A stretch of DNA of 64,000 nucleotides from JALZOC01 sp038320555 (GCA_038320555.1 JBBQEJ010000004.1:1-64000), one strand, 5' to 3'; shown: positions 18,599 to 27,601, counted from the first letter of the stretch. Numbers and translations: made by a program. The notes: a model not told the origin generated them from the sequence alone.

Positions 18599-19564
18599 AT
18601 GCGAATGCAGAATCTTGCCGCGAGGCTGATCGCCCTGACCGCGATCGCGGGTGTCTACCCGGCGGCGATCGCCCAGGAAGACAAGAAAGCCGTCGAGGTA
18701 CTCGCGGGGGCGCGAAAGGCGATCGGCGGGAAGAAGCTCGACTCGCTGAAGACGCTCAGCGTTCAAGCGGCCATGCAGCGCAACGCGGGCAACTTTCAGA
18801 TGAACAGCGATCTCGAGCTGTTCCTCGAGCTGCCTGACAAATACATGCGGTCTGAAAGCTCGAGCAACGCGATGGTCAACATGGCCAACACGCTGGGGTT
18901 CAATGGCGACCGGCCGCTGAAGTCCAACGGTCCCGCGGGTATCGCGTCCGGCGGCGGCATGATCATCCGGATGGGCGGGCCCGGCGGGCCGGCCGTCGGC
19001 AGCGGCGACAAACCCACCCCGGAGCAGCAGCAGCAAATCGACCGTCAGATGGTCCGTTCTGCACGTCATGACATCAGTCGTCTGATGCTGGGGTGGTTTG
19101 GCATGACGCACCCCTCATTGAGCGCGCAGTACACGTATGCGGGAGAGGCGGAATCTCCGGACGGTAAGGCTTACGTCATCGACGTGAAGAACGCCGACGG
19201 CTTTGCGGCGCGGCTTTTCATCGACGAGAACACGCAGCTGCCGCTCATGCTCACCTACCACGGGCCTCAGCCTCGGATCGTCACCGCCGGCGGCCCGCGT
19301 CCCGCACCGGGTGGGGCGCAACCCGCGCCACAGGGGCAGACACGACAAGTGACTGAGGAAGAACGCAAGAAGCTCGCGGCTGACGCGGACAAGCAGATCC
19401 GTGAGATGGAGGAGCAGCCTCCTGTGATGGTCGAGTACACGCTTTTCTTCAACGACTGGCGCGAAGAGGACGGCATCAAGTTCCCTCACGCACTGCGCCG
19501 GGCATCTCCGACGGAATCGGTGTCGCAGTCGCGCAAGAACTGGCGCCTGGAAAGTACAGCGTGA
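18599..19564 (+). CDS. LolA-like outer-membrane lipoprotein-sorting type protein, C-terminus disrupted
   Basis: The protein has about 321 residues. The ATG at 18599 follows GGAGGAGAA and opens a signal peptide (LAARLIALTAIAGVYPAAIAQ). The mature part begins AVEVLAGARKAIGGKKLDSLKTLSVQA, typical of this LolA-like group, with a Gly/Pro/Gln-rich insert near residues 225-245 and FFNDWREEDGIKFPHALRRA near the end. The expected continuation (a threonine/tryptophan strand and a KIDPKKFE-like ending) is missing. After about 19500 the frame reads the shifted codons of the following TonB-receptor remnant. In related genomes such a gene precedes a TonB receptor. Confidence 0.75.
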   Translation: MRMQNLAARLIALTAIAGVYPAAIAQEDKKAVEVLAGARKAIGGKKLDSLKTLSVQAAMQRNAGNFQMNSDLELFLELPDKYMRSESSSNAMVNMANTLGFNGDRPLKSNGPAGIASGGGMIIRMGGPGGPAVGSGDKPTPEQQQQIDRQMVRSARHDISRLMLGWFGMTHPSLSAQYTYAGEAESPDGKAYVIDVKNADGFAARLFIDENTQLPLMLTYHGPQPRIVTAGGPRPAPGGAQPAPQGQTRQVTEEERKKLAADADKQIREMEEQPPVMVEYTLFFNDWREEDGIKFPHALRRASPTESVSQSRKNWRLESTA

Positions 19565-20199
19565 CGGTGAGCTTCCCCGGCTTCGAGACGCGAACCGTTC
19601 CGGACCTTCGAGTACGCGCCGGGGACAATCACCGCGATGTGACGCTGGCAATCCAGAAGGTCGATCAGGCGGTGTCGGTCGGGCGCGATCCTGCCGCTTC
19701 CGCCTCAGACCCCAACGGCAATCGGTTCAACACCGTGCTGTCGAAGGAACAGATCGATGCATTGCCCGACGACCCGGATGAAATGGAACGGGTGTTGATG
19801 GATATGGCCGGGCCGGGCGCCACGATTCGCGTTGACGGCTTCCGCGGCGGCCGGCTGCCGCCCAAGTCTCAAATCCGCTCGCTCCGATTCTCGCGCGACC
19901 TCTTCGCCGCGGAAAACCACTTCGGCCAGCGGCCGGCCAGCGGAGCCATGCCGGGCGGCCCGACGATGTTGATCCAGCGTGTCGGTCCCGGGGGAGCCGG
20001 CGACATGCTCGGGATGCTTGGCGGCGGTGGCGCAGAAGACAAGCGCGTCAGGTTCGAGCTGTACGTGTCGGCGCAGAATCTTTTCAATCACGTGAACCCG
20101 ATCGGATTCTCGGGCGTGATGACCTCTCCGTTCTTCGGCCAGCCCACGGCCGCCATGCCGGGCAGACGGCTCGATCTGGGGATGAGGATTGGGTTCTGA
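19561..20199 (+). pseudogene. TonB-dependent receptor remnant: plug start joined to last barrel strands
   Basis: The 212-residue frame begins inside a CarboxypepD-regulatory-like domain (VSFPGFETRTVPDLRVRAGDN; its first strands, LAPGKYS, lie upstream in the same frame from about 19500). It continues with plug sequences (LSKEQIDALPDDPDEMERVL, FRGGRLPPKSQIRSLRF, LFAAENHFGQ). It then jumps at about residue 125 to a receptor C-terminus (VRFELYVSAQNLFNHVNPIGFSGVMTSPFF..., ending in Phe). Full receptors of this type have roughly 900 or more residues. Most of the plug and nearly all barrel strands are absent, yet the frame stays open. It starts with a GTGA overlap at the LolA-like stop. Loss of function is nearly certain; deletion versus mis-assembly is open. 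Confidence 0.7.
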
Positions 20200-20244
20200 G
20201 CCGTGGTGCCTCGCGAACTACGCGCGCCCGACGACGAGGTAATG

Positions 20245-21504
20245 CTAACGATTGTTCCTTAGCGTGCGGTCCATCACGAGAAAGTACGGGAGGGCAAGCG
20301 CGGAGATCGCGGCGGCGACGCCGAAGGCGGAGCGAAATCCGAAGTGCTGGATGATCCAGCCCATGCTGGTCGAACCCGTGCCGATCCCGGTATCGAAGGC
20401 CGCGAGGATCGCGCCGAATGCCGCGCCGCGCCGGGCGGCGCTGACATCGCGCATCACGTATCCGACATACACCGGGTAGGCGGTGCCAAACCCGGTACCA
20501 AACACGATCGCGGACGCAATCATCCATCCGCGAGTTCCGCCAATCGACAGCAATGCCAACCCCACGCTGATGAAGACCAGACACGGCACGAACACCCGCT
20601 TGTAGCCCCATCGATCCCCGAGACGGCCGGCCATCGGGCGGATGCACAGAATGACCAGTGCCAGCGTCGTCAGATAGATGCCCTTGGGCGTGACGTGGTT
20701 GGCGTCGGCGTACATCGCCGCGAAACTCGTGATGCCGCCGTATCCGAAGGAATACAAGAACAGCGAGAGCGACATCACGAGGACGCGCCACTCGAGGATG
20801 CCGCGCGTCCGCTCGTGTTCCGCCGGCGCCTCGGGAGGCGTGTCCGTGAGAAAGAACGCAATCACCCCCATCAGCATGTTGAGGGCGGCTGCGAGAGCGC
20901 ACAGCCACCACCAGCCGCGGCGATAAATCCAGAACCCGACCGTCGGCGCGACGGCGATCGCCGCGACCGTCGCGAGCCCCCAGTACCCGATTCCCTCCGC
21001 CCGGCGGCGTTCCGGCAGCATGTTCGTCATGTAGGCGGCCGATGCCGACAACAGTCCCGACCAGAACACGCCGTGGACGACGACGAGCCCGAGCATCCAG
21101 CGGTAGTCGGTGATCAGGCCGTACGCAATCGAGAAGAGGGTCAGCGCGATGCTCGACGTGATGAGCACGCGGCGCTGCCCGACCCGATCGGCCATCGCGC
21201 CGGTCAACGGCGCGGAGAAGGCGGAGGAGTAAGTGAGGAATCCAAGAAACAGCCCAGAGGCGAACGTCGACCCGCCCAGATCGATGATGTGAAATGGGGC
21301 GGTCGGCAGCAACTGGAACGCCGAGAGGAAGACCGTGAAGCTGAACCCGCACATCACAAAGAAGCGCGGGGTGAACAGGCGATCGGACAACTTGGTGACG
21401 ATCGTACACGATCCTTCAGAGCCCAAGAGCTCACAGAAGATCAGGAGATCAGGAGATGTTCTTTTTTGAGAAAGGATCTCGCGCTCTTCTCGGAACCGCG
21501 CCAA
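20245..21504 (-). CDS. MFS transporter
   Basis: The open frame has up to 419 residues and about 12 membrane segments. Motif A-like GAMADRVGQRRVLI follows helix 2 and GRLGDRWGYKRVF lies in the central loop. The family is the general MFS exporters; substrate unknown. The first 38 or so residues are encoded by intergenic family A repeat DNA and look non-native. A TTG at 21390 (LSDRLFTPRFF) or 21426 is a more likely start, but neither has a Shine-Dalgarno. It is divergent from the unknown gene at 21632. Confidence 0.82.
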   Translation of the reverse strand: MARFREEREILSQKRTSPDLLIFCELLGSEGSCTIVTKLSDRLFTPRFFVMCGFSFTVFLSAFQLLPTAPFHIIDLGGSTFASGLFLGFLTYSSAFSAPLTGAMADRVGQRRVLITSSIALTLFSIAYGLITDYRWMLGLVVVHGVFWSGLLSASAAYMTNMLPERRRAEGIGYWGLATVAAIAVAPTVGFWIYRRGWWWLCALAAALNMLMGVIAFFLTDTPPEAPAEHERTRGILEWRVLVMSLSLFLYSFGYGGITSFAAMYADANHVTPKGIYLTTLALVILCIRPMAGRLGDRWGYKRVFVPCLVFISVGLALLSIGGTRGWMIASAIVFGTGFGTAYPVYVGYVMRDVSAARRGAAFGAILAAFDTGIGTGSTSMGWIIQHFGFRSAFGVAAAISALALPYFLVMDRTLRNNR

Positions 21505-21604
21505 GGCCCCGGCAGTTTTAGGACTCTCGAAGGTTTTGTGTCCTGGGCGCGCCGCACGAGAGCCAAAGTCAACTCCTGAACTCCTGACCTCCTGTTAAGA
21601 GGTA
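21432..21604. repeat. Palindromic intergenic element, family A copy 2
   Basis: The left arm has (GATCAGGAG)n and the right arm (CTCCTGAA)(CTCCTGAC)CTCCTGTT, separated by about 110 bp. The arms match the other family A elements (NNCAGGAG units). It overlaps the extended 5' end of the MFS frame. Confidence 0.55.
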
Positions 21605-21619
21605 CGAATTTCTGTACGC

Positions 21620-21625
21620 TAATAT
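21620..21625 (+). promoter_or_regulatory. -10 box TAATAT, leaderless start
   Basis: The hexamer ends 6 nt before the ATG at 21632. Confidence 0.45.
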
Positions 21626-21631
21626 CGGGAG

Positions 21632-22150
21632 ATGCAGGATCTGAGCGAATTCCGACCGTCGAAGCTGTGGAAGAGGATGTCCGCGGAGCGCCGGATGGCG
21701 GCGGCGGAGCTGTTCTGGGCCGACGAGCAGTCAACCGAACAGCAGATCGAGGCCGTCGGGGCGCTGGCGGCGCACATGAAGTTCCGTGCGAAGAGCGTCG
21801 TCGGCCTTCCGATTCAGAAGAAGGCGAAGTACCTCGCGACGCTGCCGGCCGTGTCGGACGCTGTCGCAGCGCGAGCGCTCGTGAATTACCACCTCGCGCG
21901 GCAGCGGCCGATGATGGCGGCCTTTCTCGACAGCCTCGGGATCGGGCACGAGGACGGCCTGATCAGCGAAGAGAACGTGGCGAAACTGGACCGTGAGAAG
22001 CTGCGGACCGCCGCGGCGGAGCTGGCGACGAAGTATCCGCCTGAAGACGTGTCGCTCTATTTCAAGACCCTCGTCTCCCAGGATCCGGATACCTGGGGCA
22101 TGCTGGCGGAGCTCACGACGGGCGACTCGCCGGTTCCGAAAGCGCCCTGA
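21632..22150 (+). CDS. Conserved helical protein of unknown function
   Basis: The protein has 172 residues with no signal peptide and is rich in Ala and charged residues. It opens LSEFRPSKLWKRMSAERRMAAAELFW and includes KFRAKSVVGLPIQKKAKYLATL and YHLARQRPMMAAFLDSLGI. It looks like a compact all-helical cytosolic protein. I do not recognise a family. The 3' end overlaps the convergent amine-oxidase gene by 38 bp. The start follows a -10-like TAATAT by 6 nt, suggesting leaderless expression. Confidence 0.7.
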   Translation: MQDLSEFRPSKLWKRMSAERRMAAAELFWADEQSTEQQIEAVGALAAHMKFRAKSVVGLPIQKKAKYLATLPAVSDAVAARALVNYHLARQRPMMAAFLDSLGIGHEDGLISEENVAKLDREKLRTAAAELATKYPPEDVSLYFKTLVSQDPDTWGMLAELTTGDSPVPKAP

Positions 22151-22703
22151 CCTCCGCGGCTGCCCGCTTTCCGGATTCGATCGCGCCACTCATATAGCCT
22201 TGCCATCGCACGCTGGTATGTTCTCCCGCGAACACGACGCGGCCGGCGGGGCGCGCCAGCCAGGACCGCAGCGTCGGGTCGAACGAGGGATCGAACACCG
22301 CATAGCCACCGCGGGCCCATGGGTCGTCTTCCCACGTCACCGTCTGCATCGCGAGCAGCGGCGCCGGTCTACCGAGCCACGAAAGCCTCTCGATCAGCCC
22401 GCGCTCGCCTTCGGAGACAACGATGTCACGCAGGGCGCGCGAGGCGCGACCGCCGGCAAGCAGACTGAGGATGCCCGACCGGGCGCGCTGATCCTCGGCG
22501 CCATCCCAGAGAGCACCCGTCGGCAAATCGGAGCCGAAGGCCCGGGATCGGCGATGGCTACGCCAAAACGGCTTTTCGAACTGAAGCAACATGCGTGTGG
22601 CGGCCCCGTACTTGAGCGTCGCAATTGCGCGGGCCTGATCATCCGGCAGAACGGGGGTCGAACTCGACGTCGCGGAGGGTCGAAGCTGGAAGCGCGGCGA
22701 CAC
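22113..22703 (-). CDS. Flavin amine oxidase, C-terminal fragment (frameshifted gene)
   Basis: Homology starts at about VLPDDQARAIATLKYG, the continuation of the upstream fragment. The last quarter has the FAD-closing motif GRVVFAGEHTSVRWQGYMSGAIESGKRAAAEV, typical of amine-oxidase-family flavoproteins. It is separated from the N-terminal part by one missing base in a C5 run (G5 at 22653-22657 on +). The first 15 or so residues of the open frame are shadow sequence. The catalytic fold would be complete if the shift is an error. Confidence 0.8.
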   Translation of the reverse strand: MSPRFQLRPSATSSSTPVLPDDQARAIATLKYGAATRMLLQFEKPFWRSHRRSRAFGSDLPTGALWDGAEDQRARSGILSLLAGGRASRALRDIVVSEGERGLIERLSWLGRPAPLLAMQTVTWEDDPWARGGYAVFDPSFDPTLRSWLARPAGRVVFAGEHTSVRWQGYMSGAIESGKRAAAEVRALSEPASRPS

Positions 22704-23460
22704 AGAAATCCCCCAGGAGCTCCGATCGCTTTCCGCGCTCGTCGAGTGTCACGCGCACGCCGGTCGTATCCTGACGAATCCTTCGGATCACCGTCTGCAA
22801 CAGGACCTTCCCGTGCAGGGCGCGTGCTATCGCGCGCGGCAGCCGGTCGTTGCCGCCGCTGATTCTGTGAAAACTACGCCCAGGCGCACCGCCGGAGGCA
22901 AGCTGATCGACAAGCACGATTAGAGAGAGGTCCTCGGGATCGGCAAGAAAGAATCCGCGAAGGCCGCGCAGGCTGGCCCTCAGGGCGACATCAGCGTGCA
23001 CCTTTTCGAGCCAACTGGCGATCGACTGTTGTGCCAGCTGCTGTGCAACCGCAGAGTCCCAGCGCTTCCCAGCCAGACAGTAGTCGGCAACCTCGCGTGT
23101 CAGCCCCCGTGCCGATTCTCCGAAGGCGCCTGCTACGCTACGAACGCGCCGGCGGCCGGCCCGATCTGGTCCGTAGTATTTGAAACCATCGCGCAGAATT
23201 CGCACCGGCTTCAACCTGACGGCAGCCGCGAGCTCGAGCACGAACGATTGTTCATCTTCGATGAGATCCGCACCAGCCTCGGCGTGCAATCCGCCGGCAA
23301 AACCGCTGCGAAGCGTGTGGACCCGACCACCTACCCGCTCGCGGGCCTCAGCGATTGTGACCGACGCTCCGGCGCTTTCGAGATCCCGCGCCGCGGAAAG
23401 CCCTGCAAGCCCTGCCCCGGCAACAATGACGTGTTTTCCTGAGAGTTCCTTCGTGGCCAT
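22639..23460 (-). CDS. Flavin amine oxidase/FAD-dependent oxidoreductase, N-terminal fragment (frameshifted gene)
   Basis: The fragment has 273 residues. The dinucleotide-binding motif VIVAGAGLAGLSAARDLESAG is followed by VGGRVHTLR (GG motif) and a helical substrate domain, ending in frame at ALPASTLRDVEFDP. Four wrong residues and a stop follow, caused by a one-base loss in a C5 run. The enzyme would oxidise an amine or a related substrate; substrate unknown. The ATG at 23460 lies 6 nt after a TATGCT hexamer. Confidence 0.85.
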   Translation of the reverse strand: MATKELSGKHVIVAGAGLAGLSAARDLESAGASVTIAEARERVGGRVHTLRSGFAGGLHAEAGADLIEDEQSFVLELAAAVRLKPVRILRDGFKYYGPDRAGRRRVRSVAGAFGESARGLTREVADYCLAGKRWDSAVAQQLAQQSIASWLEKVHADVALRASLRGLRGFFLADPEDLSLIVLVDQLASGGAPGRSFHRISGGNDRLPRAIARALHGKVLLQTVIRRIRQDTTGVRVTLDERGKRSELLGDFCVAALPASTLRDVEFDPRSAG

Positions 23461-23466
23461 TTCAGA

Positions 23467-23472
23467 AGCATA
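23467..23472 (-). promoter_or_regulatory. -10 box TATGCT, leaderless start for the flavin oxidase gene
   Basis: The hexamer ends 6 nt before the ATG at 23460. The divergent beta-lactamase-like gene starts only 26 bp away, so the two promoters must overlap. Confidence 0.45.
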
Positions 23473-23486
23473 AGATATGAACAGCC

Positions 23487-24353
23487 ATGCTGACTTTTCT
23501 GTTCACGGCCCTGACACTCGCGCAGACCGCCGAGCCCTCTGCCGGGACGCTCGACACACAGCTCCGCCAGATCATTGCGGCGAGCGGCGCGGAGGTCGCC
23601 GTCGCGTATCGCACGCTCGACGGACGAACCGAGCTGCTCGTCGACGCGGACAAACCGTTCCATGCCGCAAGCACGATGAAGGTTCCCGTGATGATAGAGC
23701 TCTTCCGACAGGCGCGCGCCGGCACGCTCTCGCTGGACGACCCGCTCCCCATCCGCAACGATTTCCGCAGCATCGTCGACGGCAGTCCCTACAAGCTCAG
23801 CGAGGGAGACGATTCGGACAAGGACGTTTATGCGGTCATCGGAAAGACCATGACGCTGGCTCAGTTGTGTGACGCGATGATCACCGTCAGCAGCAATTTT
23901 GCAGCAAACCTGCTCATTGAAAAGGTCGGCGTGGAGAACGTCCGTCACACCGTCACCGCACTCGGTGCGGACGGAATGCAGGTTCTTCGCGGCGTGGAGG
24001 ACCAGAAGGCCTTTGACAAAGGGTTGAACAACACGACGACCGCGCGCGGCTTGATGGTGCTCCTCGATGGGATCGCGCACGGACGAGCGGTGGACGCGCA
24101 ATCCGATGCGGAGATGGTCGAGATTCTGAAACGGCAGACGTTCAACGACGCCATTCCGGCGGGTCTTCCCCCCGGAACCCCCGTGGCGCACAAGACGGGC
24201 AACATCACCAGGATTCATCACGACGCCGCCGTTGTTTACGCGTCGCGCCCTTACGTGCTCGTGCTGCTGGTCCGGGGAATCGAAGATCAGAAGAAGAGCG
24301 CGGCGCTCATGTCGGAGCTGTCGAAGGCGATCTACGACGCCAACGCCCGCTGA
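23487..24353 (+). CDS. Class A beta-lactamase-like serine hydrolase
   Basis: The protein has 288 residues with a short signal peptide (MLTFLFTALTLAQTAE). The active-site motifs are S62-T-M-K65 (SxxK), S135-S-N137 (in place of SDN) and K236-T-G238. The omega-loop region VLRGVEDQKAFDKGLNN has Glu171 but not the usual ExxLN spacing, so deacylation by a Glu166 equivalent is uncertain. It may be a weak beta-lactamase or another periplasmic serine hydrolase. It stands alone, convergent with an outer-membrane protein gene across a family A palindrome. Confidence 0.85.
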   Translation: MLTFLFTALTLAQTAEPSAGTLDTQLRQIIAASGAEVAVAYRTLDGRTELLVDADKPFHAASTMKVPVMIELFRQARAGTLSLDDPLPIRNDFRSIVDGSPYKLSEGDDSDKDVYAVIGKTMTLAQLCDAMITVSSNFAANLLIEKVGVENVRHTVTALGADGMQVLRGVEDQKAFDKGLNNTTTARGLMVLLDGIAHGRAVDAQSDAEMVEILKRQTFNDAIPAGLPPGTPVAHKTGNITRIHHDAAVVYASRPYVLVLLVRGIEDQKKSAALMSELSKAIYDANAR

Positions 24354-24424
24354 CCTTCGCGGACCAGCACCCGGGCCAATGGGGCGGCCGTTCAGCCTAA
24401 TCACGTGTCCCTCGCGACCGGCAC

Positions 24425-24500
24425 ATCAAAAACCAAACAGGAGATCAAGAGATCAGAAGAAAATATTTTTCTCCTGATCTCCTATTCTGTTTGATCTTGG
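24425..24500. repeat. Palindromic intergenic element, family A copy 3
   Basis: CCAAACAGGAGATCAAGAG pairs with CTCCTGATCTCCT..CTGTTTG around an AT-rich loop. The right flank extends into CCAAGAC...GTGACAGTGG, a motif shared with copy 5. It lies between convergent genes and could serve as a bidirectional terminator. Confidence 0.65.
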
Positions 24501-24563
24501 CAGCCAAGACGATGTGACAGTGGCAACGGTCGAATCTAGACCGCTTACGGGATTCCCCCGGCC

Positions 24564-25421
24564 TCAAAACACATACACGAAATTCACGATCGGAAACGCG
24601 AAGAACTCGTCAGACCCGATCGGAAAGCCGAGCGCGAGATCGGCCGACAACCGCTCGCCGAAAAACCGGACGCCGGCCGACGCGACGCCGTTGCCGTCCT
24701 TCCAGAGATAATTCTCGCTCATCATCTTCAGATTGCGCCGGACCTGCCGCTCGCCGCCCACCATGACGACGCCGGAGCGGCCTCCGTTGTTGCCGTAGGC
24801 CATGCCCCCGCCGATCGTGAATGAGCCCCTCGCGGTGCCTGATGTGCTGACGGCGTACGCCACGCCACCGCCGTCGCCCCCCGCGTTAAAGGCCTGAAAT
24901 ACTCCCACGGCGACGTCGGTCGAGGACGACTTCAGTATCTGCACCTTTGGCGTAATCCAGAAGGGGCGATCGCCATCGTCAAACCCGAACAAGAGAGGCG
25001 TGCCGCCGCCGACGGAAAACCGATCAGTGACCCCGATCTGGACGAATGGCATCAGGAATTCGTAGACGCCCAGGTACGTCTGGCCACGCGCCAGCGATCG
25101 TCCGGTGGGGGCAAAAAACAGCCGGGTGGCGTTTGGGTCTGGCGGCATGAACTCTCCGCGAGCAAGGCTCCCCGTGACCTCTTTCAGAGTGTCGATGTCG
25201 GATCGTTTTGCCGTGACGATGGCGCCCGCCTGTGTTCTGAACACGACTTCGTTCGGATCTTCGCGTTCGATCGTGCCGTAAAGTCTGGAACCGTCCCGCA
25301 GTACGAGCTCGTACAGAGTGATCTGCTGCTCCGCTGAACCGGACGGTGGCGCGCCGGCCTGTGCCGGAACTGCCGGTACCACGAGCGCCAGGGTGGCAAT
25401 CAATAGAATCTGTCGGGTCAT
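24564..25421 (-). CDS. Outer-membrane beta-barrel protein, function unknown
   Basis: The protein has 285 residues with a signal peptide (LLIATLALVVPAVPAQA). The N-terminal part (residues 35-85, LYELVLRDGSRLYGTIER...AKRSDIDTLKEV) resembles a small SH3/Sm-like beta module seen in secreted proteins. The rest alternates strands rich in Gly and aromatics (FSVGGGTPLLFGF, FTIGGGMAYGNNGG) and ends NFVYVF with a terminal Phe, the signature of BAM substrates. A Shine-Dalgarno (CGGAG) precedes the ATG. I do not recognise a named family. Confidence 0.75.
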   Translation of the reverse strand: MTRQILLIATLALVVPAVPAQAGAPPSGSAEQQITLYELVLRDGSRLYGTIEREDPNEVVFRTQAGAIVTAKRSDIDTLKEVTGSLARGEFMPPDPNATRLFFAPTGRSLARGQTYLGVYEFLMPFVQIGVTDRFSVGGGTPLLFGFDDGDRPFWITPKVQILKSSSTDVAVGVFQAFNAGGDGGGVAYAVSTSGTARGSFTIGGGMAYGNNGGRSGVVMVGGERQVRRNLKMMSENYLWKDGNGVASAGVRFFGERLSADLALGFPIGSDEFFAFPIVNFVYVF

Positions 25422-25614
25422 GACTGTTCTCCGAGGGAGCCTGATTCAACAACCGCACGTGACGCTGGTACCGGTGGGTGCACACCTCTCCCGGCTGTGA
25501 AGGACGCGAGAGCCCTGAAAGACGCGTTGACTGCGGTGGTGCGAAACATCATGCAAGCACGATACGGCCGTGCTCGCTGAGAAGTCGTGAAGGGAGCCTG
25601 AAGAAGGGTGAAAA

Positions 25615-27540
25615 TCAGCGGGCGTGACGGCCGAGCGTGGCTAAAACTCCTTGAAAATCGGCCCGTTGGCGGAGCGGCGCGAAGAATGGCTCGATCGGGA
25701 TGGTCCAGCCCGTAAATGGGAGCTCAGGCCGATCGACCAGCCGCTTCAGCGAGCTGATTGCCTCGTCGTGCCGTCCGCGGAGCGATTGCATGAAGGCTTC
25801 CGCAAGGGTTGCTTCGCTTCCGCGGCTCCCCTGCCGCAGCGCGTCGATGGCGGTTGCGGCGTGCGTGAATGCTGTGTCGGCCGCGCGCGTGTCGCCGCCC
25901 GCGGCAAGTGCCGCGCCAAGGCCCACGAGCGATCGGGCATGCTCCGGAAAGAGCTCGAGCGCCTTTCGGAACATCCGCTCCGCATGGGCCGCATCCCCGG
26001 TCTCGAGTGACACGAATCCCACTCCGTCGTATGCGTTCATCGCGAACTCCGCCGCATAAAGCTGCTTGGGCCCGACGGCGATTTCCCGCTCGAACTCCGT
26101 CCTGGCTTCCTTCGCGTCGCGCTGGGCGAGCCGGACAAGGCCAAGCAGCCAATGAAGGCCCTTTGCCGGGTACCGTTGCTTGAGATTGGCCTGGCGATCC
26201 TGAACGGTCGTGCCTTCCCGCAACACCGATTCAGCGCGGTCGAGCGCCCCGCGGGCAATGTGGACCATCGCCGCCTCGAAATGCGCAAACGGGAAGTCGG
26301 GATAGAGGTCCATCGCGCGCGCCAGCGCGCGCAGCCGGTCTTCTCCCCACTCGGCATGGGCGAGCCGGAACTGGTTGCCCCAGTAACCGGGCTCGAGCGC
26401 CACTGCGCGTCGCGCGGCAGCCCGCGCGTCGCTGAAGCGTCCGGCGCTGACGAGGAGGAATGAGTAGGTGGCATGCGCTTCCGCGAGATCCCGCTCCAGC
26501 TCGATCGCGCGCTGAACGTGATCGATGGCCCGCGCGAGGAGCGCCGCATCCGGCTGGTTGCGCGCGCGTGACATCTCGTACTGAAAAAAGCGCGCATTGC
26601 CAAGGCCGACGTGCGCGAGCGCATAACGCGGATCCAGGACGACCGCGCGCTCAAAATCGCCGATCGCGCCGGGCACGAGCGAGGCATCGAGCGACTCGAG
26701 CCGCACCCGTCCCTCTGTGAACGCCTTGTACGCCTCGAGGCTGCTGGTCTCGCGGTGCACGCGGCGCGCGGCTGCGTCCGCTCGCGCAGTTCCCAGCGTC
26801 TCGGCAAACTGCGCGACGATACGATCCTGCAATTCGAACACGTGCTCGAGCGCGCCGTCGGCTTTGGCTTCCGCGAGCGCCTCGCCTGACGCCGCGTCCA
26901 CGACCCGCGCCGTAATGCGAAGACGATCCCCCGCTCGTTGAAAGCTGCCGACGACGGCAAGGTCGAGATGCAGGTCCGCCCGGAGAGCCGCGAGATCGAC
27001 GCCGTGTCGCCGGACCGCTTCGACGACGAGCACGCGGTCGATGATGCGGAGGGTCCCAGCGGCACGGAGATCGTTGGTGACCGTTTCGGCGATGCCCGAC
27101 GACAGCCACCCGAACTCGCGATCGGTGCTGACGTTGGTGAAATCCATGACCGCGATCGCCGGAGGCTTCGCCTCGACGGCCGTCTCGACGGCCCGCTCCG
27201 GCGGAGCCTGGCTCGGGACTGCGGCCTCGACCGGGGCGATGAACCGATAGCCCCGTCGCGCGACGGTCTGGATGTACGTCGGTTTCGAGGAATCGTCGCC
27301 AAGCGCCTGACGGAGCTCGGACACCGCCTGTGTGAGGGCGTTGTCGGTGACGGCGACGTCAGGCCAGAGCGCCGCGAAGAGCTCGTCCTTCGGCACGAGC
27401 GACGACTGCCGCGCCACGAGATAGAGCAGGAGATCGATGATCTTCGGCGAGAGCGGAATGACTTCAGTACCGCGCAAAAGGCGGTACGAGCCGGCATCGA
27501 CGGTAAAGGGCCCGAAGCGGTACGACGCCACGATTGTCAT
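25615..27540 (-). CDS. CadC-type winged-helix regulator with TPR repeats
   Basis: The protein has 641 residues. The N-terminal OmpR-type winged helix, about residues 8-105, has YRLLRGTEVIPLSPKIIDLL, LFAALWPDVAVTDNALTQAV and YIQTVARRGYRF. It is followed by a TolB-like N-terminal segment (IAVMDFTNVSTDREFGWLSSG) and about nine TPR-like helices to the C-terminus. No transmembrane helix is obvious, unlike CadC itself. This architecture is common in Acidobacteriota as a one-component regulator. Effector and targets are unknown. It is divergent from the LD-carboxypeptidase gene. Confidence 0.87.
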   Translation of the reverse strand: MTIVASYRFGPFTVDAGSYRLLRGTEVIPLSPKIIDLLLYLVARQSSLVPKDELFAALWPDVAVTDNALTQAVSELRQALGDDSSKPTYIQTVARRGYRFIAPVEAAVPSQAPPERAVETAVEAKPPAIAVMDFTNVSTDREFGWLSSGIAETVTNDLRAAGTLRIIDRVLVVEAVRRHGVDLAALRADLHLDLAVVGSFQRAGDRLRITARVVDAASGEALAEAKADGALEHVFELQDRIVAQFAETLGTARADAAARRVHRETSSLEAYKAFTEGRVRLESLDASLVPGAIGDFERAVVLDPRYALAHVGLGNARFFQYEMSRARNQPDAALLARAIDHVQRAIELERDLAEAHATYSFLLVSAGRFSDARAAARRAVALEPGYWGNQFRLAHAEWGEDRLRALARAMDLYPDFPFAHFEAAMVHIARGALDRAESVLREGTTVQDRQANLKQRYPAKGLHWLLGLVRLAQRDAKEARTEFEREIAVGPKQLYAAEFAMNAYDGVGFVSLETGDAAHAERMFRKALELFPEHARSLVGLGAALAAGGDTRAADTAFTHAATAIDALRQGSRGSEATLAEAFMQSLRGRHDEAISSLKRLVDRPELPFTGWTIPIEPFFAPLRQRADFQGVLATLGRHAR

Positions 27541-27601
27541 TGATTGGCTGGCGCCCTCAGCATAGCACCGCCGCCGCCGGCCTCATCGGCGCCTTTCGTC
27601 A

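Noticed and set aside
25556..25574. Hairpin AGCACG...CGTGCT as a terminator for the CadC-like gene
   Set aside because: Only 6 bp of stem, no T tract, and it lies within 45 bp past the stop without further support.
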